Shown piece by piece: positions 1 through 11,299 of a stretch of 64,000 bases of DNA. Within the stretch, counting starts at the first letter, position 1. Each line of letters opens with the position of its first letter. A program made the translations under genes and the position numbers. The notes under the pieces were generated by a model, which searched no databases, was not told where the DNA came from, and worked only from the letters and a program-made list of their open reading frames with translations. The stretch comes from Nectonema munidae (lineage: Eukaryota > Nematomorpha > Nectonematoida > Nectonematidae). The stretch spans positions 255,353 to 319,352 of the forward strand of contig JAUIRK010000109.1 in the NCBI GenBank assembly GCA_030549495.1, given 5' to 3'.

Positions 1-1260
1 TTTTAGTTACGTAGCATTAATTCTGATTTAACGTTTTCATGTTTTCACATTTTATTCACTTTGTTTTCGAACATTTTATTTTAGAATAACTTATACTAAA
101 GTAGTAAATTGATCATGTTGATTTTAATTCTTTTGTCATTCTAGATTAAAATTGCGGCTGATGTTTTATCTCTGGCTAAGTTGTGGCTAGATACATCTTT
201 ATCATTTTTGACTTATTTTCACAGCGTTTAACATCGATCTTTTTCTATTTCATCATGATGGTATTTTTGTCAATCGATACATAGCCAAATACGGTATATC
301 AAAGACTCATGTACTGTTAGTTCAATCATTATGCTTTTATATATTTTACAAAAATCGATTAAAAAATTGTCTCTTGTTGATATAATTAATGGTTCTATTT
401 CTATCATCAATAAGGATGGAACAAAATCTTTACTCAAGATCAAGTTTGTTGAAGCTCTCAAAGTTTGAAATTAAAAATAGAAAATAGCTTATATCTAAGG
501 CGCACATCCTCGAAATTTTTGGGGGCACGATCTTTTTTTAAATTTTCAAAATTTATTTTAAGAATTTTTGTCGATGTGTGCACACCACCATTATTTCCCG
601 ACATTACACTTGCACTCTTAGCTCCCATTTCCACCTGGTTGCGTATAACCCCGAATTGTATCAAGTTTGTTTGTGATTGTCATAGCATCATTCCTTCTCG
701 TTCAACAAGAGAATCAAATCAATCATATATGATAGACTGAAGGCAAAAAGAAACAGATAATTCTTTATGCCCACTATTATTTTTACACTCATCTATTAGG
801 ATAGAGTTGATTCCAGATTCTTCAATTTCGTCTCTAATCACCTGAATAGCTCTTTGGACTAGAACAAATTCTTCACATGATCGTTAATGCCAATAATTTG
901 GAGATTTACAGCTTTTCAAAGCTCATCACGCATTTCTCTGAAATTAGGATTTATATATAGAGACCAACCACGTAATATTATTTTTATGCCACACTCATTT
1001 AACACTAGGAAGGCCAACTTTTTTAAATGTTTGCTATAATATAGATTCAAAATTTATTTACTTAAAAAAAGCATTAATTAAATATTTTATGTATTATAAG
1101 TAACACAAATTTAAAGCTGTTTATTCTTCAGACTTTATCTCTGGGTCTTTCTAAAATGCTTATCGAGGTAAAAAAATCAATTATCTTAATTCACAAATTT
1201 TATTAAATTTAAACTAAGTGCTCCAAAATGCTTAATGTCTTGCGTTTAAAGATATCTCTT
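1..1260. other. Gene-poor AT-rich stretch with degraded repeat copy
   Basis: I see no convincing gene here. At 497-560 there is a stretch beginning AAGGCGCACATCCTCG and ending in a run of G then T; the same sequence with small changes recurs at 2338-2400, so this is a copy of a dispersed repeat. A reverse-strand reading around 800-990 has short coding-like runs with stops, which may be another decayed transposon, but I cannot assign it. Confidence 0.4.
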
Positions 1261-1343
1261 TCTAAATAAAAAAATTAGGGGGTTCTATGCGATTCAATCG
1301 CCTTTCTAGTGTTGATGTGCAGTGAAAAGTCATTGAAACAATT

Positions 1344-1553
1344 ATGAGAGCATCAGAACAGGCAAATAGCAACACAGCTATCGAGAGAGGGAAAAAGCTG
1401 GAAGAGGAAGAAATCATCTCTCTGAGAGCACCATATACAACAGAAGAGAGGGAGCCTCCAGAGATTGATGATGAAAGCACACCTTCCATTTATTCTGTAA
1501 CAGCTAGACTGGGACTTGTCAGCCGCGATCAAGAGCGATACTCAGTTCCATGA
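1344..1553 (+). CDS. Hypothetical short ORF, acidic, GC-richer than neighbours
   Basis: A 69-residue reading frame, unusually GC-rich for this window, begins MRASEQANSNTAIERG, has an acidic run LEEEE, then charged and proline-rich sequence (EEREPPEIDDES) and ends DQERYSVP with a TGA. An in-frame stop lies just upstream at 1323. The composition looks like real protein-coding sequence, possibly the terminal exon of an unseen gene or part of a transposon protein, but I recognise no family and no domain. Confidence 0.25.
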   Translation: MRASEQANSNTAIERGKKLEEEEIISLRAPYTTEEREPPEIDDESTPSIYSVTARLGLVSRDQERYSVP

Positions 1554-1683
1554 TCGTCACTACAACGGCATATACTTGCTCACGGCTTAACTGAAGACAT
1601 CAGATAGCGGTTCTCAGTGTAAATATTGTGAATATAAATATTTTATAATGTACTACTATGTGTATTTTATTTGGTCTGAACTA

Positions 1684-2120
1684 GAGATTTGCCGATTAAT
1701 CATTATAGGAAGCGGTACTATCGGCCATTTTTTAAAGAACCGGTATCGTTAAAGAAATAAAATGGCCGATTCTTTATATTTGTTTAAAATTAAAAATTTG
1801 GATTAAATTTATACCATTTGTGTACAAGAAATTTCACGTGGAGAAAAAAAATTTTACTACCACTAATCTGAAAAATCATCTTCAAACTTAACAACATCAA
1901 GAGAAGTTAGAAGAAGAAGAATAAAAAAGAGGTATCGGAAAAAAGAGGTTTTGAAATCGGTAGAGAACAATAAAAATATATTGGAATCGGATAAAATTCT
2001 GGAATCGGTACATCACCTGTCTCAACCAAAAAACTGTCTCAAAACTATTTATAGAAAAAAAGATACAATCTAAAAGATTTTCCTCAACCTCTCCTCTCAA
2101 CAATTTGGCCTGGCTCATTT
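1684..2120. mobile_element. Probable degraded non-autonomous hAT-like repeat
   Basis: The segment opens with GAGATTTGCCGATTAATC and has many short repeats of the type ATCGG/CCGAT (TATCGGCCA, GGTATCGG, GAAATCGG, GGAATCGG), a layout common at the subterminal parts of hAT elements. The far end and a target duplication were not found, so boundaries are approximate. Confidence 0.3.
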
Positions 2121-2336
2121 CAAATGAATTTCTTAGGTGGGTTCATTGCTCTGTACTGAGACACTTTGCCGCTTAAAATTATATTTTAAAAATTATAAAT
2201 ATAAAAATTTTTAGCAAAGAAATCCTACCAAACTACATTCTCTAACTTTATTTTACTTATTGACTCTTTATTTTACTTATTGGTCATAAGCAAAGAAACA
2301 TCCTATTTTATCTTCATATTATTACTACATACACAT

Positions 2337-2420
2337 CAGGGGCGCACATCCTCGGAATTATTGGGGGCGAAATTTTTTTGTTGCAATTTTCAAAATTAGT
2401 GGTCTGGAAATACCACGAGA
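2337..2420. repeat. Copy of the GGCGCACATCCTCG dispersed repeat
   Basis: Starts CAGGGGCGCACATCC, a hAT-type terminus (CAGGGG..), followed by GGAATTATTGGGGGC. It matches 497-560 over about 60 bases with gaps. A related CAGGGG[T/C]GCAC terminus is found at both ends of the element at 15966-16231. The other end of this copy was not identified. Confidence 0.4.
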
Positions 2421-3099
2421 GAGCAAATATTCTAGCAATCCTTTAAAATATAGTGTATTCAGCGCATACCTAAAGTCCTAAATTTATAAGACTACTTAAT
2501 TTTTTTTTTATACAAATTTGGTGAATTTAAATACTATATTTTCAGCGAAAATATTTTAATTAAATTTGCATATCGAATATACACTAGTTTAAAAAAATCC
2601 AAAATTGTTGGGGGTGGAATAGGCTTTTCATTTGAAAATGAAGTAGTCTATCAGGCACATTACAGGAATTGATGAAAGGATATTTGATTAGAAAACAAAT
2701 AACTGTAGGTTGGATAGTTTTATATGAGTGAATGCAGTCTTAAGGCAAAGAGTCTACTAGACACCCTTCAATGTTTATATGAAAAAATGTGATTGATTCA
2801 GGGGCAAGGGTATAAAATGAAGTTATAATTGTGGAAACAAAAATAAAACAATAAATTAAGATAGCATTATTTCATTTTTCTCAGCATCATTCAAAAATAG
2901 TTTAAACGCTAAATTCATGCAAGCTACAAAAATCTACAAAAAGTAAAATAACTTTTAACATTTTGCAATGATTTGCTTTTTATAATAACTTTTAAGGAAA
3001 AAATGTCTATCAGAAAAAGTTATAGAGCTTCAACAAAAACTAAAAAATTTTACAGCATAACTTAAGTTTTTGAAAACTAATTTGACGTATCCCCTACAG

Positions 3100-3324
3100 C
3101 AGCGTTTTTCAAACTGTGGGTCCCGACCCTTCAGTGGGTCGCGTGAAAAATAAAATGGGTGACAAAAAAGAAAGGACATATAAATAGTCGATGCTGAATA
3201 AATGAACCTAGTGAACAGAGTTTGTCTTATTACACATAAGTATTATGGGCCGCAATGCAAACCGTGGTTCTTGCTATATATTCTCGCTTTTTTTCTTGCA
3301 GTAAAAAAAGTTTGAAAAAGGCTG
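3100..3324. mobile_element. hAT MITE with perfect 8-bp target duplication
   Basis: A 225-bp element with inverted ends CAGCGTTTTTCAAACT (left) and, on the other strand, CAGCCTTTTTCAAACT (right). It is flanked on both sides by the identical 8-mer CCCTACAG (3092-3099 and 3325-3332), the hAT-type target duplication. It has no transposase and must have been moved in trans. Internal sequence carries GGGTCGCG/GACCC motifs typical of this hAT terminus. The exact duplication suggests a fairly recent insertion. Confidence 0.88.
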
Positions 3325-3338
3325 CCCTACAGCATACT

Positions 3339-3470
3339 CTATGGGTGACATGACAGGTTGGTTGAGATGATGAACTAAGCATGGAAGCCTCTGGATTTGA
3401 TTCCTCATCTATACGAATTTGTTCATAGTTTGACATAAGCGGTACATCAGTGCCTTGTCAATGAAAATAC
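3339..3470 (-). CDS. Short coding-like segment interrupted by hAT MITE
   Basis: On the minus strand a frame reads GTDVPLMSNYEQIRIDEE and then SNPEASMLSSSSQP, with coding-like composition, running into the hAT MITE at 3100-3324. If the MITE and one duplicate are ignored, the frame stays open on the far side to about 3040. I recognise no family; it may be an exon of an unknown gene or chance. Confidence 0.2.
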
Positions 3471-4116
3471 ACCCGCTGCACCTTAACTTTTACTCAAAAT
3501 TTAAAAATTTGTTACATAATTAACATAAGAGAGAAAGGAAAGAAAATAAACTAATAAAGCAATTTTCACTATTTTAAAATGGAACCGTCTGTTCTCAGAA
3601 AAATTCAAAATAATAGGAGGCATAAAGAATGAGAGTTTATTTGATATTTTCAAGTTTTTATAAGCAGCAAAAGCCAACGTTTAAGTAGCTAACCCTTGTA
3701 GGGTGATTTGATAGAACTTGTGTTTTTTACATATTGTAAAGAATCATAGTATACAAAAATGGTAATTTAATAACATTTTATAAAATTATTTAAGTCTAAA
3801 AACAAGTTAAAAAGCTTTTTAAAGGCTCTTCTTTTTGTTAAATGCAATCTTTTGTTTCTATGAAAGATATTAATCATATTATCATCTCACCTAGGATTAC
3901 AACCAACCAACACATGTAATTCTACGATGCTGACAATAGTAAACTATGGTCGAATACTGTTTGCTTATTCTATCTAAGATACTTAAATGTAAACATAGCC
4001 ATGGTTAAGGCATTTAATCTCAAATTAAAACTTCTTTCTTGATTTATTTTGTTGTACTTAAATTCGTTACGCGCATATTTCTCTTATACCTATAACCCTT
4101 CCTTATTTTATTGTAG

Positions 4117-4255
4117 AAGATGTGAAAGAAGAACTATTAACCACATTGACGCATTCTTCACTCTTATCAGATGTAAACTCTGCCGAAAATTCTCTCATCA
4201 CATTTGAAATTTCAGATGATCCATTACCCCCTATCTTTAATGTTGAACACTCCAA
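4117..4255 (+). CDS. Probable internal exon of an unknown host gene
   Basis: A 139-base open segment lies between a good acceptor (pyrimidine tract then TTGTAG) and a donor (CCAA|GTATTC). It reads DVKEELLTTLTHSSLLSDV, then NSAENSLITFEISDDPLPP and IFNVEHS. The intron phase at its end (two bases, AA) fits the next exon at 4402, which supplies the third base. I do not recognise the protein. No upstream exon was found with certainty. Confidence 0.4.
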
Positions 4256-4401
4256 GTATTCTTTTTTTATTTTTTCTTCATTCCTTTAAAAAGACGAATC
4301 AAAAATATTAATTCTCATTGACCGTTGTAAATGTTTTTTTGCATTTCTTGCCTATCTTGTTTCTACTTTTGCTGAAAAAGAAAACCCCTCATAATTTTTA
4401 G

Positions 4402-4498
4402 TCCTTTTCTTCCAAAACCTCAGAAGGATGAAGACCTGTCACCACGCTTCTTAATTCTATTCACTATTATCACTTTGATATTACTACCATATACCTAA
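4402..4498 (+). CDS. Probable terminal exon of the same unknown gene, hydrophobic tail
   Basis: After the acceptor TTTTTAG the frame continues in phase from the exon at 4117-4255: NPFLPKPQKDEDLSPR followed by a hydrophobic run FLILFTIITLILLPYT and a TAA stop at 4496. A hydrophobic run ending at the C terminus would suit a tail-anchored membrane protein, but the assignment rests only on splice phase and composition. Confidence 0.35.
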
Positions 4499-4580
4499 AT
4501 TTTTTTCTGTAAATTTGAAACTTTTTTTTAATTATAATAAAAATGAGTAATGCTGAAGCATTTAGCTAATAATAAAAGTT

Positions 4581-5267
4581 ATAAATTTTATTAGCCAAAA
4601 TCAATAATATCGCTGAATTTTCGTATCATAAAAATTATTTAATATTAATGCTTACTGTAATAAGCATACATACTCTAAAATTATCATGTAGTTATAGTCT
4701 TAGTATAAAATAGTATAATAGGGGGTCGAACATATGCTAATAAAAATGTGATGTTTGTACATTTAGTCGCCTCTTACGACATGCAGTATCACTATATACC
4801 TATTTGAATGCAGCTTATAAATTGCAGGTATATATATATATATATATAATATTAGTATTGAAAATGTTGATTTGTTGTAGATGTTACTTTTGAAAGATTC
4901 CATTTTTAATTATGCAGAGTTTGAAAATTGTGTATATATCTGCTATTTATACCCTGCATTAGAGTAAGTATATTGTGATACTGCATGTGGTAAAAGCGAC
5001 TAAATCTTCATATAACAACATTATACGTATCAGCATCCCATTTTTATTATCATATGTTTTTCCCCCTATTACACTATTTTATACTATCATTGTACACTAT
5101 AACTACATTGTATTTTTAGAGTATTTATGCTTATTACAGTAAGTATTTATACTAAATATTTTTTATATAATTTTTATATTTTTTTTATTCTGTCCATTGA
5201 ATGTCTGATGAAGGATTTTTAATCCGAAAAGTTGCCAATATTATTAATTTTGGCTAATAAAATTTAT
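4581..5267. repeat. Fold-back (long inverted repeat) element
   Basis: Two arms of about 260 and 340 bases are reverse complements of each other around a short AT-rich loop near 4840-4925. The outer 21 bases (4581-4601 and 5247-5267) match perfectly, and matches continue inward through ATTTAGTCGC, ACATGCAGTATCAC and CATATG blocks. The right arm has an extra 5205-5240 block with CTGATGA, a GGATT/AATCC stem and CGAAA, which is missing from the left arm. No coding sequence is present. It could be a fold-back transposon or an inverted pair of retroelement 3' ends. Confidence 0.75.
4829..4848. repeat. (TA)n microsatellite
   Basis: Ten TA units in the loop region of the fold-back element. Confidence 0.9.
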
Positions 5268-5457
5268 ACAATCTCATAATTTTATTCATTTAAGTACATA
5301 TCTCAAGCATATAACTAGATTTTCCTGTGCGTTTAATTGCATACTTTTTTATAATAATATTTACTCCCTCCGTCTTTGATTCCATATATTTAAAATGGGG
5401 TGACTACTGTTGTGTTTTTAACAGGCACTGAAAAAATCAATTTCTAATGATCTATAG

Positions 5458-5640
5458 CAGTGGTTTCTGGGTTTAAGAATTTTTAAAGGAGCCGTGAGGC
5501 AATATCTAAAGGTACCGTAAAGGTACCGTGGGGTGTTTTCACCGAGAAGGCACATTGCGCCGCTTGTATCGAACTATGGGAAAGTAGGCTTGATGGGGGA
5601 TCGAACCCAAGACCTAACCCACCTTACTCACGCCCCCTAA
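5458..5640. mobile_element. Non-autonomous repeat with hAT-like start and tRNA-B-box-like motif
   Basis: The segment begins GCAGTGGTTTCTGGG, like many hAT termini, and contains a tandem AAAGGTACCGT pair. On the minus strand 5597-5607 read as GGTTCGATCCC, a good match to a Pol III B box; no convincing A box lies at normal distance. It is either a hAT MITE or a tRNA-derived SINE; I cannot decide. Its GC content stands well above the neighbours. Confidence 0.35.
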
Positions 5641-5831
5641 AATGTTTATCTATTTAAAAAATCTAACTTGGTACTAATTTACCTTTTTGGGGATTAATTT
5701 TTTAAACTTAGTTAGCTTTTTTTCTGTAAATAAATAACTCAAATAAATAATTAATATTTTTTAATTTCAATTTTATTTTTCTTCGTAATTTCTATCATTT
5801 GTGATGCGTTTTTTGGTTTCTTATACTGACA

Positions 5832-6195
5832 GTGTGGTCAATCCTTGTGAAGCGTAACACTAGAGGAGCTTTTCACCAGAAGAGGTTCAAAGCAGTTGGA
5901 GCATCGCATGAGCTTTCATTACATATTGCAAAAGCTAAAAAAAAAGACCATTCCATTAGAGAAACACTTATCAAACCTTTATTGCTGGGTGCTGTGGGTA
6001 TTGTACTTTGTGATAAAAACATTGAAAAGCAAATATTAGGGAAAATGAGAACATCTTGTTTTTTGCAATACAATAAGATGAAATAACTACATTATTAATT
6101 TTTTTCAATTGATAGTTTATCAAGATTTGTTGATGATGAAAGCGTAAAAGAAGAAATGCTTTTTAACAGAATAAAAAATAGCTTTATATATTTTT
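5832..6195 (+). pseudogene. hAT transposase fragment, ZBED5/GTF2IRD2 type
   Basis: A frame reads ASHELSLHIAKAKKKDHSI then RETLIKPLLLGAVGIVL, matching the conserved 'AS..v...IAK..K.hsi.E.LI.P....V..vL' region of ZBED5/GTF2IRD2-like hAT transposases. A second piece in another frame (RFVDDESVKEEMLF, 6121-6170) matches the following region of that family. The copy is a short, broken internal fragment without the BED finger or C-terminal dimerisation part. The hAT-like end at 5458 may belong to it. Confidence 0.6.
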
Positions 6196-6199
6196 GAAA

Positions 6200-8980
6200 A
6201 AAAAACAATTTATCATGGAAAAAGTTAGTCAGTTTATAGCAGTCCTATAATGCTTGTACTTCGACATATAAACCTTTTTACAATTGGAAATAAATAACTC
6301 CCAAACATTTCTAAAAGCAGCTACTTGTCATTTTTCACTTTTTCTTTTCAAATAGTTTTATCATCAATTTGAAGGTTGAAAAACAACAATGTAAAATCGC
6401 GAAGTTTATTTCGGTTTTTATTTGAAACAAAAAAGTGGACTGACCCTACAAATAAAACAATGTCAAATTATTGAGTGACTTTTTTCAATGTAAACTTTTA
6501 ATATCAAAAAACTTTCTTAAATTTGGAAAAATGAGTTTAGAAGAGTAAAAATCGAGGGTAGAAAACAAGATAATATTTTAAACTACCCAATATAAATTCT
6601 CGAAAAATGCTTGGGTAAGTATAGTTCTCACTTCATTCTAACTTGATGTCTAGTAATATATGTTATAGGTACCTAGAAAACCTTCCTACCTAGTTTCATG
6701 ACAAAAGAGTAGTGCGTTATTTTCTAAAAAAAGTAATCAAAACTCGTATTTTTACTGTTACGTTTTTGAACCTAATTTTGCATTGAAAGTATAGGAAGAG
6801 AATCATTAGATTTTGTCATATTACATGAAAATTTTAAAATTTTTAAAATTAAAATATCCCTATATCCATTTCTATTTGTAGAAATTAAAGATATTACATT
6901 ATATATTTTTTTATTAACAAATCTTCGAAATCGTAAAAGTCGTCACCTATGTATGCGTAAAAGTGAGTAAGTCTATATAGCTTCCAGCTTATAAAAATTT
7001 CATCATCATGACTTTATTTTTTATTTTTTTGAGATTTAATATATTTTGTATCTAGCACCCTATTAGAAAATATGCAAATTTTCATTAAGAAATTTTCATT
7101 GGAAACGCGCATACTTTGTATTTTACATATGTATGTTGTTTCTTTTTGTTGTCTCCCGTGGTCTTAGACCACTGATGATTCACTTGAACTTATTATATTA
7201 TAGATCAATGAACATTCTATGAGCAAATTTATATGAAAATATACAACTGATCTGATATCTTAAAAAATTAAAAATCGAAAAGGATTCTTATTCCACTATT
7301 TCTACCCAATTTTTTATTTTGTTTAGAATTGAAAGAAATGTTTTCTATACTGGTCATATCAAATCTTATTTGCCTTCATTATCAGATTCATACTTTAAAA
7401 AGAACGTGGTTCACCTACCACTTCGATCGGTTCTCTCTTGTCAAAACTTGCACACTTGTTATCCTCAAGATCCGCTCTCTAACATTCGTGATACATTTCC
7501 AGCTATTTTACCTACTACATCATTACGCTCTATGCTCAAGATCAAAACCATTTTTGTTAAATATGATAGGCGATAGTGTTGTTATTATTGCTTCATATCT
7601 TGTATGCGTCACAAACCACACTGAAAGTATTTAATATTTTAATCAAATTTTATATTAATAAATATAGTAAGATTTATACTTAAATAACTACAGTAAAAGT
7701 AATCATTATCTAAAATTCGGTTGTTAATTCAAACAAAATCTGATAAATCAATATATTCATTAACTTCCTAATGTATGCCCAATTTAATTGAATTTAATTT
7801 AATTGAATGTGTCATGACAACATGAAATCACATTAATCATGTCAGTGATGTAAACAAATTTGCTAGATAAGACTGATGGAAATTACATTTTGTTTAGTCT
7901 AATTCCATAGAAAGGTTTACCACAAAACACAAATTTCAAAATTGTATCATCATAGCAAAAATCTAAAAGTGTGATTTTTTCAAATGTTTACTTTTTTTAA
8001 TTTTTGAGTTTTAAACACTTTTATATGCAAGAACGATTAACATAATATGGCATTAATTTAACAAAAAAAGTTATAGAATTTAATTATGCTTTCTAAGCAA
8101 CTAAAAATAAACATTTATAACTTTGTACATTATTGATAATTTACCTTATAAACTAAGTGAAAAAATTCTTATTTTATATGTCATTATGTTTCATTCATAA
8201 AATACCATCCCTTGATGGACGCTTTTTTACTAACACCGTTGACGGACTAGGGACAATTTTGTTCAATATTCATTAACATGTTTTACTCTAAATTAGTGAA
8301 ATCAAACTTCTATATAAAAACTATGGAAAACCTTTGAAACCAAAATGAAAAAATGTATTGTGAAAACTAGAAATGTGTTAATTACTTTTTCTTGAATACT
8401 AACTAGTTGAAACTTTTTAATGTTTGAGTATAGTGAATGATAACTACAATTGATATATAAAGATGATAACAAAAATTTTTTATGCCTATTGGTTTGATTT
8501 ATCCATCTCATATCCAGATATCAACATAGTAATATATTCTTTTCTAAACATGCTGAATGTAATGAATATTCAGCACAACTGATTAAAAGAATAAACAATT
8601 AAAAAAATTTAACTTTGTGGCATGATACTAATAATAATATAATTGATGATGATTGATATTCATCATTCGCTTTCGATTGCCATGATTTTTTATTCTCGTG
8701 TCTTCAACGTCTCCACATTGTGAATCCTGAGAAGAAAGTTCTACGACTACATCACAAACTTCATCTTACAGATATGAGAGTGACTTTAGTATTACTGATC
8801 AAGCCCTTATTGCTCCCGATGAAACTGAACACTTTTAAGAGTCGGCGTTGACCAATACAGGAGGAACAGAAAAAATTAAAATAAGAGATGTTAGTGAAAG
8901 ATCATAAACCCAAAAAAAGGGCTAGAAAGACAAGGATATCCTAACTCTATTCAAACTATTTTTGATACAAATAATATAAC
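6200..8980. other. No recognisable gene
   Basis: AT-rich sequence without a supported coding region, RNA gene or repeat with defined ends. A frame at 7319-7576 (FRIERNVFYTGHIKSYLPSL onward) is open for 85 codons but matches nothing I know and overlaps a second open frame, so I do not call it. Confidence 0.5.
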
Positions 8981-8984
8981 TTAC

Positions 8985-9800
8985 ATATATTCGATTACAA
9001 AATAAATATCATAATTGAATTCAGCATACTTAAAAAAGATTATATGAATAAAAATTTAATTATTTGTAAAAATAGCCAATTTGAGGAAAAACCTCCTTTC
9101 TAAATGGCTTTTTGACCGTTTTATGTGATTATGAAACATAATTAAATTTACGATTGTATTCAACATACTTAAAAATGGGTATGTATGTTGAAAAATTTAT
9201 TTATTTGCAAAACTTGGCAATTTGAGAAAAATGCCTTTTTTTTAAATCGGTTTTTGACAAAATTTGATTGATTATCAAAAAAAGATCAGCATACTTGAAA
9301 ATATTTATATATGTGTAAAATCTATTTGCAATATGAGGAAAATCGTCATTTTAAATGGCTTTTTGACATGTTTTGATTAATTTTCAAACAAAATAAACAT
9401 CACCATTCAATTCAAGATACCTGAAATAAGTATATATATATATGTATAAATATAATTACTTGGCACGAACAAATTGTCATTTTTAAAGGCCTTTTTGACA
9501 AGTTTTGAATGATTTTCAAACGAAATTAATATCACAATTGAATTCAATATATTTGAAAATGGGTATCTTCTTTTCAGCTTTATCAGCCCGTTTTTATACA
9601 GGATCGCTCTTTGAAATGAGTCTTTTCCTTTTTTTTGTAAATGGGTGTGTATGTGTAAAATTTGAAAATGGGTATGTATGTATAAAAATATATTTATTAT
9701 CAAAATTGGAAATTTAACAAAAATAACTATTTTTAAATATCTTTTTCACAGCTTTTGATTGATTTTGAAACGAAATAAACACCACAATTGAAATCAACAT
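8985..9800. repeat. Degenerate minisatellite, about six units of 110-140 bp
   Basis: Six diverged tandem units share the order: a TTTTGATTGATT-like start, AAACGAAATAAAYATCA, CAATTGAATTCAACATACTTGAAAATGGG in varied form, (TA)n or TGTATGTGTA, AATTTGAGGAAAA and a final block ATTTTTAAATGGCTTTTTGACA. The end block is clearest at 9095-9115, 9240-9260, 9345-9370 and 9475-9500. Unit 5 has an inserted piece of roughly 75 bases (about 9565-9650) with different composition. Units differ by 20-35 %, so the array is old. Confidence 0.75.
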
Positions 9801-10999
9801 TGATAAACACAGATATATATATATGAAAGTAATGGCGTTTTATATGTAAATTATATGATGTACGTAAAAAGCTTTTGCACTGATGAAAAACAATCCATTT
9901 CATAACTATAATTATATGTTATAAAATATTAAATTCCCACAATTCAAAAATGGGTTTAACAGATATTACACAATAATAAAAGATGATCTTCACATATGAA
10001 AAGAAGAAGAAAAATTTATTATAATGAAAACACAAGTATTATCACAAGAAACAGCACTATATATGTACAAATTTATATACAAAATATATAAAATAAGACT
10101 CAAAAGTGAAACTTCAATATTTAGTAATTTTATGAGTTTACAGTGAAAACAGACATTAAAAAAATTAAAACTAAAAAATCAAAAGCCTAAAATAGCCGTT
10201 ACTAGATTTTTTAGAAATTGAATATAGAAATATTTATTTTGACTGAAAGATTATGAAAGTGAAAATTAAGGCTATCTTCTGTTTAGAGAAAATTTAGTTT
10301 TTTACTCTATTTTTAAAGGAAGGTAACGAAACATCCAAATTATCAAACAAAAATATATTATATATATTATATATTTTTAAATAATTCATCTTTTTTTTTA
10401 AATATAAATATTGAAACTCTTCAGCATATAATCAACTCTTATGTCCGATAGAATTTCTAGTTTCATAACGAATTACTGTTTTCTATTTGATGAAATTTCC
10501 AAAAATGTTATTTAAATATCCCGTTCAAATTTTAAACAAAAACACTGCCATACTTAAATGAAATAAGTCTTGTAATCTTAGAAGATTATTCTTCTTAAAA
10601 ATAATACTACTATGATCTCAATATTTAAGGTTAAAAATTACTCTTAATGCCCGTTTTTGAATTTTTTCTATAAGGATAAAAGTTAAAGATGCTATAATTC
10701 AGATATGATATAAAAAAAGATGTTTATAAGTCTTATTTTTAATAAAATAAATTTTGTTCTAAATTCAACTTATTGGAATCGATATAAGAGTCGTAATGAA
10801 CGTCCTACATACAATGCATTTTCTTGTTCCCATTTTCTAGGCTTGCAATCAGTAGAAGAACAATATCCCCTTAAAGTAGATATTGTAGCAGTTTCACTAG
10901 TACTGGTAAAACCGTAAAATATAAGTTTTGAGTAGATAAACGAGCAAATGAATTTGGGCTTCTAATTACCATAGATTTTTCTGCTAAAAGTAAAGCTAC
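9800..10999. other. No recognisable gene
   Basis: AT-rich sequence. A GC-richer patch at 10780-10915 is open on both strands (minus strand GYCSSTDCKPRKWEQENAL) and may be a transposon scrap; I cannot place it. Confidence 0.45.
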
Positions 11000-11299
11000 T
11001 TATAAAACATTTTCCTTCTGCAACTGGAAGATATTTACTAGAATGCATGCCTTCATAATCAGCCAGCTATTATTAGCAGCAATCTCAAGAAAGTTTGTCA
11101 AAATAGGAACTGGCCATTGCGTCGGTGCTTTATAATAACTGCGTTTTGAATCTTGGGTTCGATACAGCATCCAGCCTTCTTTCCTCATAGTTAATACAAA
11201 CAGTGCCATTGTGCCTTCTCGATTAAAACATCCAACCCTACATTTACCATTAAAATTATCATGTGTAGTTTTATCAAAATTTTTTATCTGAACTCGCAA
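11000..11299 (-). pseudogene. piggyBac transposase C-terminal fragment
   Basis: A 99-codon minus-strand frame has KCRVGCFNREGTMALFVL followed by SKRSYYKAPTQWPVPILTN and FLEIAANNSWLIMKA. The last part fits the piggyBac motif '+RWP..IF..LLD.A..NS..IY' and the first part the segment between the third catalytic Asp and YN.GGVD. The GGVD box itself is absent or lost. It is a short orphan fragment on the opposite strand to the other piggyBac relics. Confidence 0.5.

Noticed and set aside
270-740. Overlapping open frames on both strands (63-91 codons)
   Set aside because: No domain, AT-driven composition and they overlap a copy of a dispersed repeat; chance frames are likely.
5205-5240. Full hammerhead ribozyme
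   Set aside because: The core is similar but stem III and the cleavage triplet could not be paired; kept only as a finding.
5590-5640. tRNA gene on the minus strand
   Set aside because: Only a B-box-like GGTTCGATCCC is present; no A box at the right distance and no cloverleaf.
7319-7634. Two overlapping open frames of 85 and 101 codons
   Set aside because: Neither shows a motif or splice context and two frames compete for the same bases.
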